The notes beneath the pieces were generated by a model. It was not told the origin of the DNA and ran no database searches. It saw only the letters and a list, made by a program, of their open reading frames with translations. A stretch of DNA of 64,000 nucleotides, from contig NZ_JAKIRP010000012.1 in NCBI RefSeq assembly GCF_021646545.1, positions 1 to 64,000 of the forward strand, read 5' to 3'. The position numbers and the translations under genes are program-made. The first letter of the stretch is position 1, and each line of letters begins with the position of its first letter. Below are positions 52,362 to 61,361 of this stretch, one piece after another. This DNA is from Chitinophaga filiformis (GTDB lineage Bacteria > Bacteroidota > Bacteroidia > Chitinophagales > Chitinophagaceae).

Positions 52362-53816
52362 ATGCCAAAAGATCAAAAGGGAAAATTTACGCCAATTAAG
52401 GGGAAACCTTCGGGTAGCGGAAAGGAAGGCCTGGGATTAAGAAAATCCATTTCTCCGGAGGAACTGGAGTCAGATCTTGCAATGACGGATAAATACACAA
52501 TGGGGCCAGATGAACTGCAACCCGCCGTTCATATGCGCCATCCCAACAGGGATACAGCCAAAAAGGCGGTGCAACAGCAAAATGTAAGGGAAGCGCCTGC
52601 GGATAAAACCGTCGAGGAGACATTCGATAAAGAACGTCCGGCTATTGCTGCCAGGAGGATCTCCGGCAGACCGGATAGGGAAATATTTACCAGTTTAGCG
52701 GAACAAAAGGGCAATATATGCCTCTCGATCTATCTACCGACCCATTCCTCCGGTAAGGAAGTGAATGAGCAGCAGGATCTTATTGTATTCAAAAACATGC
52801 TTCAAAAATCGCAGAAGCTGCTTGAGGAAAAGGAAACAGATGCCTCATTAATACAGCAGATGCTCCAGCCAGGATATGAGTTGTTAAGAGATGACCAGTT
52901 CTGGCTCAACCAACAGGAAGGACTGGCCTGCTTCATTACGGAAAATTCATTCTGTTATCTGCAGCTTCCGGTGTCCGTGCAGGAGCAGATATACTGCAAT
53001 AATTCGTTCATGTTAACACCGCTCCTGCCAATTATCACCTGCTATGAACAGTTCTATCTTCTGACCTTCAGCAAGCACAATGCAAGGCTGTTTCTCGCCG
53101 ATGCATTCAGTATGCAGGAAATAACTGTGGAAGGCATGCCCGATGGTATGGCCGATGTTATACATTTTGAAGAAAAAGGAAACCAGATGTTATTCCGCAC
53201 GGGAAGCTCCGGTGCCGGAGAAGGCGCCAATTATCACGGGATGAACTCTAACCCTGATCATAAAACAGATATCGCCAATTACCTGGAGGAAGTCGATAAG
53301 ACCATCTGGAAAGAAGTACTGTTCGATAAACATATCCCGCTGATGCTGGCGGCGGTAGATTACCTGCTACCAATCTACCGTAAGATCACCCGCTATCAGA
53401 ATATAGCAGAGGAGGCTCTGACCGGCAATTTTGAACATGAAAAACCGGTGAATATCTATAAACAGGCAAGAGAAAAAATGCAGCCCTATTACGAGAAAAG
53501 ACAAAAGGTTGCATTGGAAAAGTATTACAATGGCTCTGCCGGCGCACTGACCTCATCTATACCCGATGACGTCATCCCGGCCACTTATTATGGCCAGGTA
53601 GACTGCCTGTTCGTTGAAAAAGGATCGCATCTGTGGGGTACTTTTGATGCGAATGAGAATAAGATTGTTATCCATGAAACCGAACAACCCAAAGACGAGT
53701 GCTTGCTAAATAATGCAATAGCACAAACAATTCTCCATAACGGCGATGTATTCATCCTGGAGAAGGAGAAAATGCCGGCTGAGAGTAGTATAGCGGCTTC
53801 ATTACGCTATCCGTAA
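52362..53816 (+). CDS. baeRF-like protein with a disordered N-terminal extension
   Basis: A 484-residue protein. The first 105 residues are polar, Lys/Gly/Pro/Glu-rich and probably disordered. The rest begins NICLSIYLPTHSSGKE (about 117-132) and QQDLIVFKNMLQKS, a pattern I link to the bacterial archaeo-eukaryotic release factor (baeRF) domains. It continues through LLTFSKHNARLFLADA and YHGMNSNPDHKTDIANYL. The baeRF families are thought to act on ribosomes or stalled translation; no stop-codon-recognition GGQ is visible. Upstream a 182-base region separates it from divergent pntAA. A strong terminator follows. Confidence 0.72.
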   Translation: MPKDQKGKFTPIKGKPSGSGKEGLGLRKSISPEELESDLAMTDKYTMGPDELQPAVHMRHPNRDTAKKAVQQQNVREAPADKTVEETFDKERPAIAARRISGRPDREIFTSLAEQKGNICLSIYLPTHSSGKEVNEQQDLIVFKNMLQKSQKLLEEKETDASLIQQMLQPGYELLRDDQFWLNQQEGLACFITENSFCYLQLPVSVQEQIYCNNSFMLTPLLPIITCYEQFYLLTFSKHNARLFLADAFSMQEITVEGMPDGMADVIHFEEKGNQMLFRTGSSGAGEGANYHGMNSNPDHKTDIANYLEEVDKTIWKEVLFDKHIPLMLAAVDYLLPIYRKITRYQNIAEEALTGNFEHEKPVNIYKQAREKMQPYYEKRQKVALEKYYNGSAGALTSSIPDDVIPATYYGQVDCLFVEKGSHLWGTFDANENKIVIHETEQPKDECLLNNAIAQTILHNGDVFILEKEKMPAESSIAASLRYP

Positions 53817-53821
53817 AATAA

Positions 53822-53854
53822 GAAGACTGACCAGATAGTTGCTGGTCAGTCTTC
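53822..53854 (+). terminator. Hairpin terminator after the baeRF-like gene
   Basis: gaagactgaccag (53822-53834) and ctggtcagtcttc (53842-53854) are perfect 13-bp arms with a 7-base loop, then ATTTTATAT. It lies five bases after the stop codon. Confidence 0.85.
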
Positions 53855-53973
53855 ATTTTATATAATAGTTCGCTGTTTGTAACCACAATACCGGATAAGC
53901 AATCCTGTAAATGCTTTTCCTATAGGAGTGATTTCATTTCCATTATCCTCATTTAAAAAATTAACAGGAGGTC

Positions 53974-54753
53974 TTAATCAAATAACTCCTGCTCGTCCGT
54001 ATAATAAGTCTTCCTTCCATTCAGTTCCTTTTGTTCTATTTCACCTCCCGTGGGGCTGTGGGTTTCCTTAGGCTGATGGATCTTTAAGAAATCCCGTATT
54101 TCTCCGGCAATGATATCGGGGTGCTCCTTCCGAATATTTTTCTCTGCTTCTTTCAACACCTTTTGTATAGCGCGATGCAGTGCCTTGATCTTTGCTGCAG
54201 GTATCTTATTGCTGACAGAAAACGGGGAAATGCCAGCTTCCCACAGAATTTCATCAGCATAGGCATTACCGATACCACGAATAATATGCTGATCCAGCAA
54301 TATCTTTTTAATGGCTGTTCTCTTCTTTCCTAACTGTTCTTCCAGGTACTTCACCGTTAGTTCATCTGATAAGGCATCTGGAACATCTGTCTCTTCAGGA
54401 TTCAGTGACGGCAATGCAATCCCCTGATAGTCGGTCAGCACAAGCCCTGTTCCGTCTTCAAACAATAATTCGAGAATGGTATGTTTGTTTGTATTCTTTT
54501 CCTCAAAGAAATATAGTTTGCCATGTAACATGAGATGCATGCCCAGCACCACATCATTTTTAAATTTAAAGCGCAGCTCTTTCCCTTCCCTGTATACCTT
54601 CTCCAGTTTTTCCCCTTTAATGGCTTTCTTAAATGCGGCAGGTGTATCTTTTGCTTTTTTGGTATTCTCTAAGGCCACGTCTTTCACTACTTTTCCTGCC
54701 AGTTTCTTATCAAGGTTATGGCTGAATACCTGCAGATCTGGTAATTCCGGCAT
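53974..54753 (-). CDS. Fpg/Nei family DNA glycosylase (zincless finger)
   Basis: A 259-residue DNA glycosylase/AP lyase. The mature N-terminus PELPDLQVF gives catalytic Pro and Glu, and Lys58 (REGKEL) and Lys79 (LMLHGKLYF) are in place. The H2TH domain (about 145-205) includes DQHIIRGIGNAYADEILWEAG. The C-terminal finger lacks the usual Cys4: HSPTGGEIE and GRKTYYTDEQ align with Cys positions but carry His, Thr, Thr and Gln, while the finger Arg is kept. It removes oxidised bases. ATG 54753 gives the correct N-terminal Pro; a longer frame is spurious. It is third in a DUF72 / Lys-Ala-rich protein / glycosylase unit. Confidence 0.9.
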   Translation of the reverse strand: MPELPDLQVFSHNLDKKLAGKVVKDVALENTKKAKDTPAAFKKAIKGEKLEKVYREGKELRFKFKNDVVLGMHLMLHGKLYFFEEKNTNKHTILELLFEDGTGLVLTDYQGIALPSLNPEETDVPDALSDELTVKYLEEQLGKKRTAIKKILLDQHIIRGIGNAYADEILWEAGISPFSVSNKIPAAKIKALHRAIQKVLKEAEKNIRKEHPDIIAGEIRDFLKIHQPKETHSPTGGEIEQKELNGRKTYYTDEQELFD

Positions 54754-54761
54754 ATGCAATA

Positions 54762-55508
54762 TTATTTGGGTGATGATTGTACTATCGCATCTCCTATCGC
54801 ACCGACAAATTTCTTGTCTTCGACACCATCTATTTTCCAACCTCTCTTCATTCGCCTGATAATGCCCATACTGGCATCATTGAGAATGATATCGTATTCT
54901 TCACAGAGACCGTCATGACAAGTTTGCCCGATAGGGATTGCTTCTCCAAGGTAATGCTTTTCGTTGTATGTAAAATCAAGTGCTGCAGGTTCCTTCTCCA
55001 GTTGCGCAATCATTTCCTGTAAAAATTCAATAAGGTGCTTCCGTTGTGTTTTTCCTGAAAGGCTCCACTTTTCTTTGTCTGCCCGTTTGTGCGCCAACTT
55101 TAGCTTCAGGCCGGCCAGCGATGTCGTATAATCGTTCGCATTCAGCTTGCGGACATTCTGGTGAGCCATTATGTACCAGTGATACTCTGTTCCTACGGGC
55201 ACGCCTGATCCTTCCGGAGCACGACCCGCCCGGCGTTTGGTTACAGCATAAGAAATTTCCCAGAGGTCGGGCGTAATCTTCGTCTCTCTCCACACACCTG
55301 CATCATAATTCCACTTATGACTCCGCCCTATTGTCATACCTGTATATTGCTGTCCCTCAAATTCCTTGAACTCATTATATGTTTTCGACAGGTCTTCTTT
55401 CACAGCCTTTTTCTGGGCCACTGCGCTTTTCTTTACCAGATTCTTTGGTGTAGCAGTTGCCCGCTTAGTCGCTTTCTTGGCTGCAGTTTTTTTTGCTGCT
55501 GTCTTCAT
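54762..55508 (-). CDS. Unknown protein with Lys/Ala-rich DNA-binding-like tail
   Basis: A 248-residue cytosolic protein. Residues 1-40 are a Lys/Ala/Thr repeat (AAKKTAAKKATKRATATPKN), resembling histone H1-like tails that bind DNA. The following 200 residues have no family I recognise, but start with DLSKTYNEFKEFEGQQYTGMT and include KRRAGRAPEGSGVPVGTEYHW and CHDGLCEEYDI with a Cys pair. It lies 3 bases from the DUF72 gene and 8 bases before the glycosylase, so all three are cotranscribed. The context suggests a role in DNA maintenance. Confidence 0.82.
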   Translation of the reverse strand: MKTAAKKTAAKKATKRATATPKNLVKKSAVAQKKAVKEDLSKTYNEFKEFEGQQYTGMTIGRSHKWNYDAGVWRETKITPDLWEISYAVTKRRAGRAPEGSGVPVGTEYHWYIMAHQNVRKLNANDYTTSLAGLKLKLAHKRADKEKWSLSGKTQRKHLIEFLQEMIAQLEKEPAALDFTYNEKHYLGEAIPIGQTCHDGLCEEYDIILNDASMGIIRRMKRGWKIDGVEDKKFVGAIGDAIVQSSPK

Positions 55509-55511
55509 AAA

Positions 55512-56252
55512 TTAAGGTTTTGTCAATTCAATCAATGTCTTCGCATTCTCAATCGCATACCCATGAACATCATTATTGAAATACACCCATATGGTATGCC
55601 CCTCCTCCTGCCATGCCAGCATTTTTTTTGCATATTGTTTCAATACCTTGTCGGGGTAAGATTTTGCATAAGAACCGTCAGGGCCGTGAAATCTCACATA
55701 AATATGTTTCGCTGTCACGAATTCTCCGTACGGCCATCGCTTCCCCGACTCGGCGATCACGAACGCTATTTTGTACTTCTCCATCAACGCAATAGCAGCA
55801 TCCTCCATCCAGGTATCATGACGTGGCTCGACGGCGAACGTATAACCTTTATACGTTTTGAGTATCTTAAAGAAGTGAGCGACTTTCTCCTCGTTGAATC
55901 CTAAGTTTGGTGGAAGCTGTAGCAGTACTGGCCCCAGGTGCTTGTGCACAGGATCAAAAATATCGAAGAATTTAGGGAGGGTATCCTCGGGATCATTCAG
56001 CTTTTTGATATGAGTGATAAAGCGGCTGATCTTGGGAGAAAAACGGAATCTGGCGTTGACAGTGTCCGTCCATTTCTCAATAGTGGATGGCCTTGGCAAG
56101 TGATAAAAACTGGTATTGATCTCCGTCGTCTGGAAATGATCAGCATAATAAGCGAGGTAGTCTGTTGGCTTTAGCTCGTCCGGATAAAATATTTCCCGCC
56201 AGTGTTTATAACTCCATCCCGATGTACCTATATGTATTTTACCTGCTGCCAT
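55512..56252 (-). CDS. DUF72 family protein
   Basis: A 246-residue TIM-barrel protein of the DUF72 family. It starts AAGKIHIGTSGWSYKHWREIFYP, the family's hallmark. EINTSFYHLPRPSTIEKWTD, FRFSPKISRFITHI, LLQLPPNL, FAVEPRHDTWM and YVRFHGPDG and VYFNNDVHG are further conserved blocks with acidic and His residues that resemble an enzyme active site. The function is not established. ATG 56252 is preferred over TTG 56264. It heads the three-gene unit with the Lys/Ala-rich protein and the Fpg/Nei glycosylase. Confidence 0.92.
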   Translation of the reverse strand: MAAGKIHIGTSGWSYKHWREIFYPDELKPTDYLAYYADHFQTTEINTSFYHLPRPSTIEKWTDTVNARFRFSPKISRFITHIKKLNDPEDTLPKFFDIFDPVHKHLGPVLLQLPPNLGFNEEKVAHFFKILKTYKGYTFAVEPRHDTWMEDAAIALMEKYKIAFVIAESGKRWPYGEFVTAKHIYVRFHGPDGSYAKSYPDKVLKQYAKKMLAWQEEGHTIWVYFNNDVHGYAIENAKTLIELTKP

Positions 56253-56543
56253 ACGAATATGCAACGGAAAAGCGTGCCAATACAGGCGTGCTCTGCGTAA
56301 TCGATCTGCTATAAACTGTCTGTTTCATCACAGATCCGGTAAATATGGTCCAGTTCGTACGATAAGGCTGCTATCATCGATAGCCAGCCGGTATGGGTGT
56401 AAGTGCCCCAACCTGAAAAGGTATTGACACAACAATGGAACATCCCATATGACAATCAGTTATTGTATAGAGAAGGCTTGTTTATTAAAAACAACAGAGC
56501 CTATATATAAAAAAATCTCGCCGTGGGGTGCTGTTTTTCATTT

Positions 56544-57872
56544 TCAACTATACCCCTTCGCGGCCTGAATAATCGCCGGTACCGCCACTCCTGTCACATA
56601 ATTCCCTGCCAGTCTTATCCCCGGATACCGCTGCTCAAAAAAGTGTATCTGCTGCCTTATCTGTGCATGTCCTACATTCAATTGCGGTATAGCTCTGTTC
56701 CACTGACTGAAACGCTGCATTTCCGGCGGTATTTTCAAGCCCAATAACTCCATCAGTTCTTTCACTACTGTTTGCTGTAACTTCTCCGCCCCTAACTGAT
56801 CAAACAGTTGTTCCTGCCGGGCGCCACCTACGAAAACGGTGAACAGCGTTTTTCCTTCCGGTACGCGGGACGGGAACACTGCCGTATTACAGAGCGCTCC
56901 CAGAAAATGTTTGCCTGCTGCATGCGGCACCAGGAAGCCAAAACCTTCAGGAGCCTTCCCCTGTGCTTCAGCGCCGAATCCCAGGTGTAACACACCCATA
57001 CGGGGATAAGGAATATCATGCAGCTGTGATGCCAGCGAAGCATCCAGGCCCTGTATAGCAACAGCAGTACTGTAAGCAGGAGTCGCGAAGATCACCCGTT
57101 CTGCATTCTGCATACCGGTGCTGCCGTTTTCATTATATTGTACGATATAATCTGACGCACCACGGGTAACGCCTGTGATAGCACAGTTTAACCTTATCTT
57201 ACCAGTCAGCAGGGATAGCAGCTTTTCTGTCAGCACTGCATTTCCGCCTTTGAAAGCAATGATCTTACGGCCACCCATCGTCTTCATATTCTTCATGAGC
57301 CCCTTCGTTACACTGCCATACTTTTTCTCCCACTGCGGCAGCATCGGTAATACCTCTGATATAGACATCAGATCCGGATTACCGGCATAGATGCCCGACA
57401 AAATAGGCTCAAACAGATATTCATTAATCTCACGTCCAAAACGGCGGGTAACAAAAGAAGTCACCGATTCTTCTCCCTCAACTGGACGAGGACTATGGAA
57501 TCTCTCTGTAAACAGGCGCCATTTGGCCGCCCCACTTATATAATTTGATCTAAGTATTTTGAGCGGATGAGGAGATACTGCGTGCAGCTGATTATTTCTG
57601 ACCAGGAAACGATTCTTGCTGGCGGCTGTTGCTTCCAGCACTTTATCCTGCAGTCCCAATTGATCAATGTAAGCCAGTATTTCCGGTGAAGCAGCCAGGG
57701 AATTGGGGCCAGCATCCAGTTCATAGCCATCCACATGTAATGACTTTATTACACCACCTGCGTGAGATCCTGCTTCCAGTATCTCATAGGGAATGCCTTT
57801 CTGCTGTAATTCATAAGCTATGCTCAAACCGGCAATACCGGCGCCGGCAATGATAACGGGCTGTGTTTTCAT
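56544..57872 (-). CDS. hemG: Protoporphyrinogen oxidase (HemY-type)
   Basis: A 442-residue FAD-dependent oxidase. The dinucleotide-binding motif IIAGAGIAGLSIAYELQ (about 7-23) and LDAGPNSLAASPEIL are conserved, as are LFEPILSGIYAGNPDLMS and the C-terminal FAD block RLAGNYVTGVAVPAIIQA. It oxidises protoporphyrinogen IX to protoporphyrin IX with O2. The HemY name fits the sequence class, but HemF nearby and no HemQ support the protoporphyrin-dependent route. It lies 33 bases downstream of hemH on the same strand. Confidence 0.93.
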   Translation of the reverse strand: MKTQPVIIAGAGIAGLSIAYELQQKGIPYEILEAGSHAGGVIKSLHVDGYELDAGPNSLAASPEILAYIDQLGLQDKVLEATAASKNRFLVRNNQLHAVSPHPLKILRSNYISGAAKWRLFTERFHSPRPVEGEESVTSFVTRRFGREINEYLFEPILSGIYAGNPDLMSISEVLPMLPQWEKKYGSVTKGLMKNMKTMGGRKIIAFKGGNAVLTEKLLSLLTGKIRLNCAITGVTRGASDYIVQYNENGSTGMQNAERVIFATPAYSTAVAIQGLDASLASQLHDIPYPRMGVLHLGFGAEAQGKAPEGFGFLVPHAAGKHFLGALCNTAVFPSRVPEGKTLFTVFVGGARQEQLFDQLGAEKLQQTVVKELMELLGLKIPPEMQRFSQWNRAIPQLNVGHAQIRQQIHFFEQRYPGIRLAGNYVTGVAVPAIIQAAKGYS

Positions 57873-57905
57873 GGTAGTGGCTATTTGTAGAATAAATAAC
57901 TCCGG

Positions 57906-58937
57906 TTACGATTGCAGGCGGGTCATCCACTTCACGACTGCCTGTACCCATAAAGGATGCACATTCATACAGGGGATCATCGTAAAACTGTCACCTCCGC
58001 TGTTGATGAAAGTATGCTTACCCTCCACTGCTATCTCTTCCAGGGTCTCAAGACAATCAGAAACGAACGCTGGACATGCTACCAGCAGACGCTTCACACC
58101 TTTCTTCGGCAATTCTTCCAGCGTAGCAGCAGTATAAGGCTTCAACCACTCCTCCCTTCCCAGACGGGACTGGAAGGTCACACTCCACTTCTCCCTTGGT
58201 ATATTAAGCTTTTCTGCCACCAGCTCTGACGTCACATATACCTGATGACGATAACAGAATTCGTGTGCAGGAGAATCCACCTTACAACAATTTTCTACCT
58301 GCATACAATGCTTTCCGGTAATATCGCCTTTTCGTATATGCCTTTCGGGTACACCGTGATAACTGAACAACAGGTGATCGTACTCCTGTGCCAGGTACGG
58401 ACGCATACTTTCGGCCAGTGCATTGATATAATCCGGTTCATTATAGTAAGGAGGAACTATTGACAGACTGAATGTATAGCCTTTCTTTTTATGTACCGCT
58501 TTTGCATGTTCCACTGCTGTTTCATAAGAAGACATGGCGTAATGCGGATACAGTGGCAGCAGGATCACCTCTTTCAGGTTCGGATTCTGTTTCAGCAGAT
58601 TGTCAAAGGCGGCTTCCTGCGACGGATTACCGTAACGCATGGAGATCTCCACCGGCATCTGCAGATCATGCTGCACCGCGTTTTGTAATTGTTTTGTCAG
58701 CACGACCAGCGGAGAACCCTCTTCCCACCAGATGGATTTGTATGCTTCAGCCGATTTAGGAGCGCGTTTAGGCACGATGATACCCTTTATCAATAATAAA
58801 CGGAACAGATACGGATAATCAATCACCCGTTTGTCCATCAAAAATTCATTAAGATAACGCTTAACATCAGGTACAGCCGTAGAATCCGGCGAACCCAGGT
58901 TCATCAGAATAATTCCTTTATCAGATTTAGCTTCCAT
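57906..58937 (-). CDS. hemH: Ferrochelatase
   Basis: A 343-residue ferrochelatase that inserts Fe2+ into protoporphyrin IX. GIILMNLGSPDS (about 8-19), SMRYGNPSQEAAF, the active-site FSYHGVPERH (His194) and DCLETLEEI (Glu298) are present. A Cys-rich insertion KHCMQVENCCKVDSPAHEFC has four cysteines (211, 217, 218, 228). Some bacterial ferrochelatases hold a [2Fe-2S] cluster by internal cysteines; whether this one does is inference. Its promoter (TTTG N17 TACATTTG) lies between the divergent hem genes. Confidence 0.94.
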   Translation of the reverse strand: MEAKSDKGIILMNLGSPDSTAVPDVKRYLNEFLMDKRVIDYPYLFRLLLIKGIIVPKRAPKSAEAYKSIWWEEGSPLVVLTKQLQNAVQHDLQMPVEISMRYGNPSQEAAFDNLLKQNPNLKEVILLPLYPHYAMSSYETAVEHAKAVHKKKGYTFSLSIVPPYYNEPDYINALAESMRPYLAQEYDHLLFSYHGVPERHIRKGDITGKHCMQVENCCKVDSPAHEFCYRHQVYVTSELVAEKLNIPREKWSVTFQSRLGREEWLKPYTAATLEELPKKGVKRLLVACPAFVSDCLETLEEIAVEGKHTFINSGGDSFTMIPCMNVHPLWVQAVVKWMTRLQS

Positions 58938-58956
58938 CCTTTACTTTAAATTGTTG

Positions 58957-58985
58957 CAAATGTAATAGCATCTCCAGCCTGCAAA
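58957..58985 (-). promoter_or_regulatory. Promoter of hemH
   Basis: On the minus strand TTTG (58985-58982), a 17-base spacer and TACATTTG (58964-58957) match the Bacteroidota consensus, 19 bases before the hemH ATG. Confidence 0.65.
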
Positions 58986-59122
58986 TGTCATACAATTGTT
59001 GAAATAAATTAATTATTAGCTATCAGGCAATAGATAACACTTATCAGCGTGTAAACTGACAAAAATCATTTTTCTGCAAGCCTTGATACCAGCTGTAGAA
59101 ATGACACACTAATGACAGCCTC

Positions 59123-59156
59123 TTGCCCTTTCTTGCGGTCTATGCAAGTATTTTTG
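59123..59156 (+). promoter_or_regulatory. Promoter of hemA operon
   Basis: TTG (59123-59125), a 23-base spacer and TATTTTTG (59149-59156) are a moderate match. Transcription would start at about 59161, giving a leader of about 20 bases before ATG 59181. Confidence 0.55.
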
Positions 59157-59180
59157 CACCCGGAAGCTTATAAGAATAAA

Positions 59181-60434
59181 ATGCAGGGTAGTCATTCAAA
59201 AGATATAGCCCATTTTCATATCGTTGGTATCAACTATAAGAAAACAGATGCTGCTATAAGAGGATCGTTCGCTATTAACCAGGTACAATACCAGCACTTA
59301 CTCGACAGTGCAAAGTCCCAACACCTGGATGATATTTTTGTACTCTCAACTTGTAACAGAACTGAGATCTATGGGTTTGCCGATGATCCGCAACAGCTGG
59401 TAGAACTGGTGTGCCATGAAACCGAGGGAGATTGTAATCTGTTCAGCCAGTTGTCGTACGTGAAATCGGGCGAAGATGCCATTAAACACCTATACCAGGT
59501 AGGAACAGGACTTGATTCACAGATCCTCGGCGATTATGAGATCATTGGCCAGATACGTACCGCCACTAAATTTGCGAAAGCGAACGGATGCTTCGGCGGT
59601 TTCCAGGAAAGGCTGGTCAACAGCGTCCTGCAGGTGTCTAAGCTCATCAAGAATGAAACGGGCCTCAGCTCCGGTACCGTATCAGTAGCTTTTGCAGCTG
59701 TACGTTTGCTGGAACATAAAGTGCCTGACATCCTTCATAAAAAGATCCTGCTGGTCGGCGTTGGCAAAATCGGACGTAATACCTGCAAGAACATGATGGA
59801 CTACCTGGGCGTAAACCAGGTAACACTTGTGAACCGTACTACCTCAGTAGCAGAGGAATTTGCAGCGCAACACGGCCTCCGTTATGCGCCATACGAGCGA
59901 TTGGCGGAAGAACTACAGGATGCTGATATCGTCCTTGTAGCTTCCAATGCACCGGAACCGACCATCTTACCTGCTCACTTTCAGCAGTCTTCTCCTAAAC
60001 TGATCATCGACCTGTCTATCCCTTTCAATGTGGCTCCTGAAGTAAAAGAGCTGCCCCATATTGAACTGGTGAACGTGGATGAACTGTCCAGGATACAGGA
60101 TGAGACGTTACAGATGCGCCTGCAGGAAGTACCTAAAGCTTTAGGCATTATTGAGGAACACATGAATGAGTTCCTCTACTGGTACAAAATGCGTAAACAC
60201 GCTGTGGTGCTGAAAGCAGTAAAGGATAAGCTGACAGAAATACACACTAAGGAAATACAACAACAGAAGAACGGCAACCAGTACAATCTGGAAGATATTG
60301 AAGCAGTATCTTCCCGTATCATCCAGAAGATGATCAACCTGATGGCTGGAAAAGTACGCCGGGAAACAGATAAAAGTGATCAATATATCGCCATGATCAA
60401 TGATATCTTTGAGACAGGCGTTAACCAGGAATAA
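59181..60434 (+). CDS. hemA: Glutamyl-tRNA reductase
   Basis: A 417-residue GluTR, the first committed enzyme of C5-pathway heme synthesis. It reduces Glu-tRNA to glutamate-1-semialdehyde with NADPH. The catalytic Cys58 is in LSTCNRTEIYG, then GLDSQILGDYEIIGQ, the Rossmann KILLVGVGKIGRNTCKNM and NVDELSRIQDETL. Upstream 23 residues of a longer frame lack family match, so ATG 59181 (MQGSHSKDIAHFHIVG) is chosen. It is the first gene of hemACDEF. Confidence 0.95.
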   Translation: MQGSHSKDIAHFHIVGINYKKTDAAIRGSFAINQVQYQHLLDSAKSQHLDDIFVLSTCNRTEIYGFADDPQQLVELVCHETEGDCNLFSQLSYVKSGEDAIKHLYQVGTGLDSQILGDYEIIGQIRTATKFAKANGCFGGFQERLVNSVLQVSKLIKNETGLSSGTVSVAFAAVRLLEHKVPDILHKKILLVGVGKIGRNTCKNMMDYLGVNQVTLVNRTTSVAEEFAAQHGLRYAPYERLAEELQDADIVLVASNAPEPTILPAHFQQSSPKLIIDLSIPFNVAPEVKELPHIELVNVDELSRIQDETLQMRLQEVPKALGIIEEHMNEFLYWYKMRKHAVVLKAVKDKLTEIHTKEIQQQKNGNQYNLEDIEAVSSRIIQKMINLMAGKVRRETDKSDQYIAMINDIFETGVNQE

Positions 60435-60437
60435 TTC

Positions 60438-61361
60438 ATGAACAGAGAAATACGGATAGGTACAAGGGAAAGCCAGCTGGCACTATGGCAGGCTAATAAG
60501 GTAAAAGGCCTGCTGGAAGCGCAGGGATATACAACAACACTGGTACCTATCAAAAGCGAGGGAGACATCGACCTCGTCACTCCACTTTACGAAATAGGCG
60601 TTCAGGGTATTTTCACCAAGAGCCTGGACATCGCTCTCCTCAACGGCCGTATTGATATTGCCGTTCACTCACTCAAAGACGTTCCGACACAATTACCTAA
60701 AAATATTATACAGGCGGCTGTCCTGGAAAGAGGCCCCGTAAAGGACCTGCTGGTCTATAAGAAGGATACTTCCTTTCTTGACCAGCCGGGATATATCGCC
60801 AATATTGCTACCAGCAGCGTCAGACGTAAAGCCCAGTGGCTGCGTAAATATCCGCATCACCAGCTGCATAACCTGCGTGGCAATGTGAATACCCGTCTGC
60901 AAAAGCTGGCAGCCGAGAACTGGGATGGTGCCATCTTTGCGGCTGCCGGACTGGAAAGAATAGGCATACGTCCTGCTACCTCTATAGAACTGGACTGGAT
61001 GCTGCCCGCCCCTGCTCAGGGAGCCGTGGTGGCCGTATGCCGTGAAGATGATGATTTCTGCCTGCAGGCATGCTCGCCATTGAACGACCTGGCTACAGCC
61101 CTCTGCACCCGTGTAGAGCGCGACTTCCTGCGTACGCTCATGGGCGGCTGTACCACTCCCATCAGCGCTTATGCTACTGTAAGCGATGAAACCCTGCATT
61201 TCAGCGGAGAGCTATGCAGCCTGGATGGCCAGCAGCTGTTCACTATTACAGAACAGGCGCCCCTGAAGGATGCCGGCCATATTGGTAAAATTGCCGCAGA
61301 AAAGATCCTCGCACAGGGCGGCGATAAAATTGTTGCACAAATAAGGGATGCCATCAAATAA
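60438..61361 (+). CDS. hemC: Hydroxymethylbilane synthase
   Basis: A 307-residue porphobilinogen deaminase that joins four porphobilinogens. The start IRIGTRESQLALWQA, the catalytic Asp in HSLKDVPTQL (Asp81), SVRRKAQW and LRGNVNTRLQKL (Arg binding) are present. The dipyrromethane cofactor is attached to Cys238 in MGGCTTPISAY. It begins 3 bases after hemA and overlaps hemD by 14 bases. Confidence 0.97.
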   Translation: MNREIRIGTRESQLALWQANKVKGLLEAQGYTTTLVPIKSEGDIDLVTPLYEIGVQGIFTKSLDIALLNGRIDIAVHSLKDVPTQLPKNIIQAAVLERGPVKDLLVYKKDTSFLDQPGYIANIATSSVRRKAQWLRKYPHHQLHNLRGNVNTRLQKLAAENWDGAIFAAAGLERIGIRPATSIELDWMLPAPAQGAVVAVCREDDDFCLQACSPLNDLATALCTRVERDFLRTLMGGCTTPISAYATVSDETLHFSGELCSLDGQQLFTITEQAPLKDAGHIGKIAAEKILAQGGDKIVAQIRDAIK

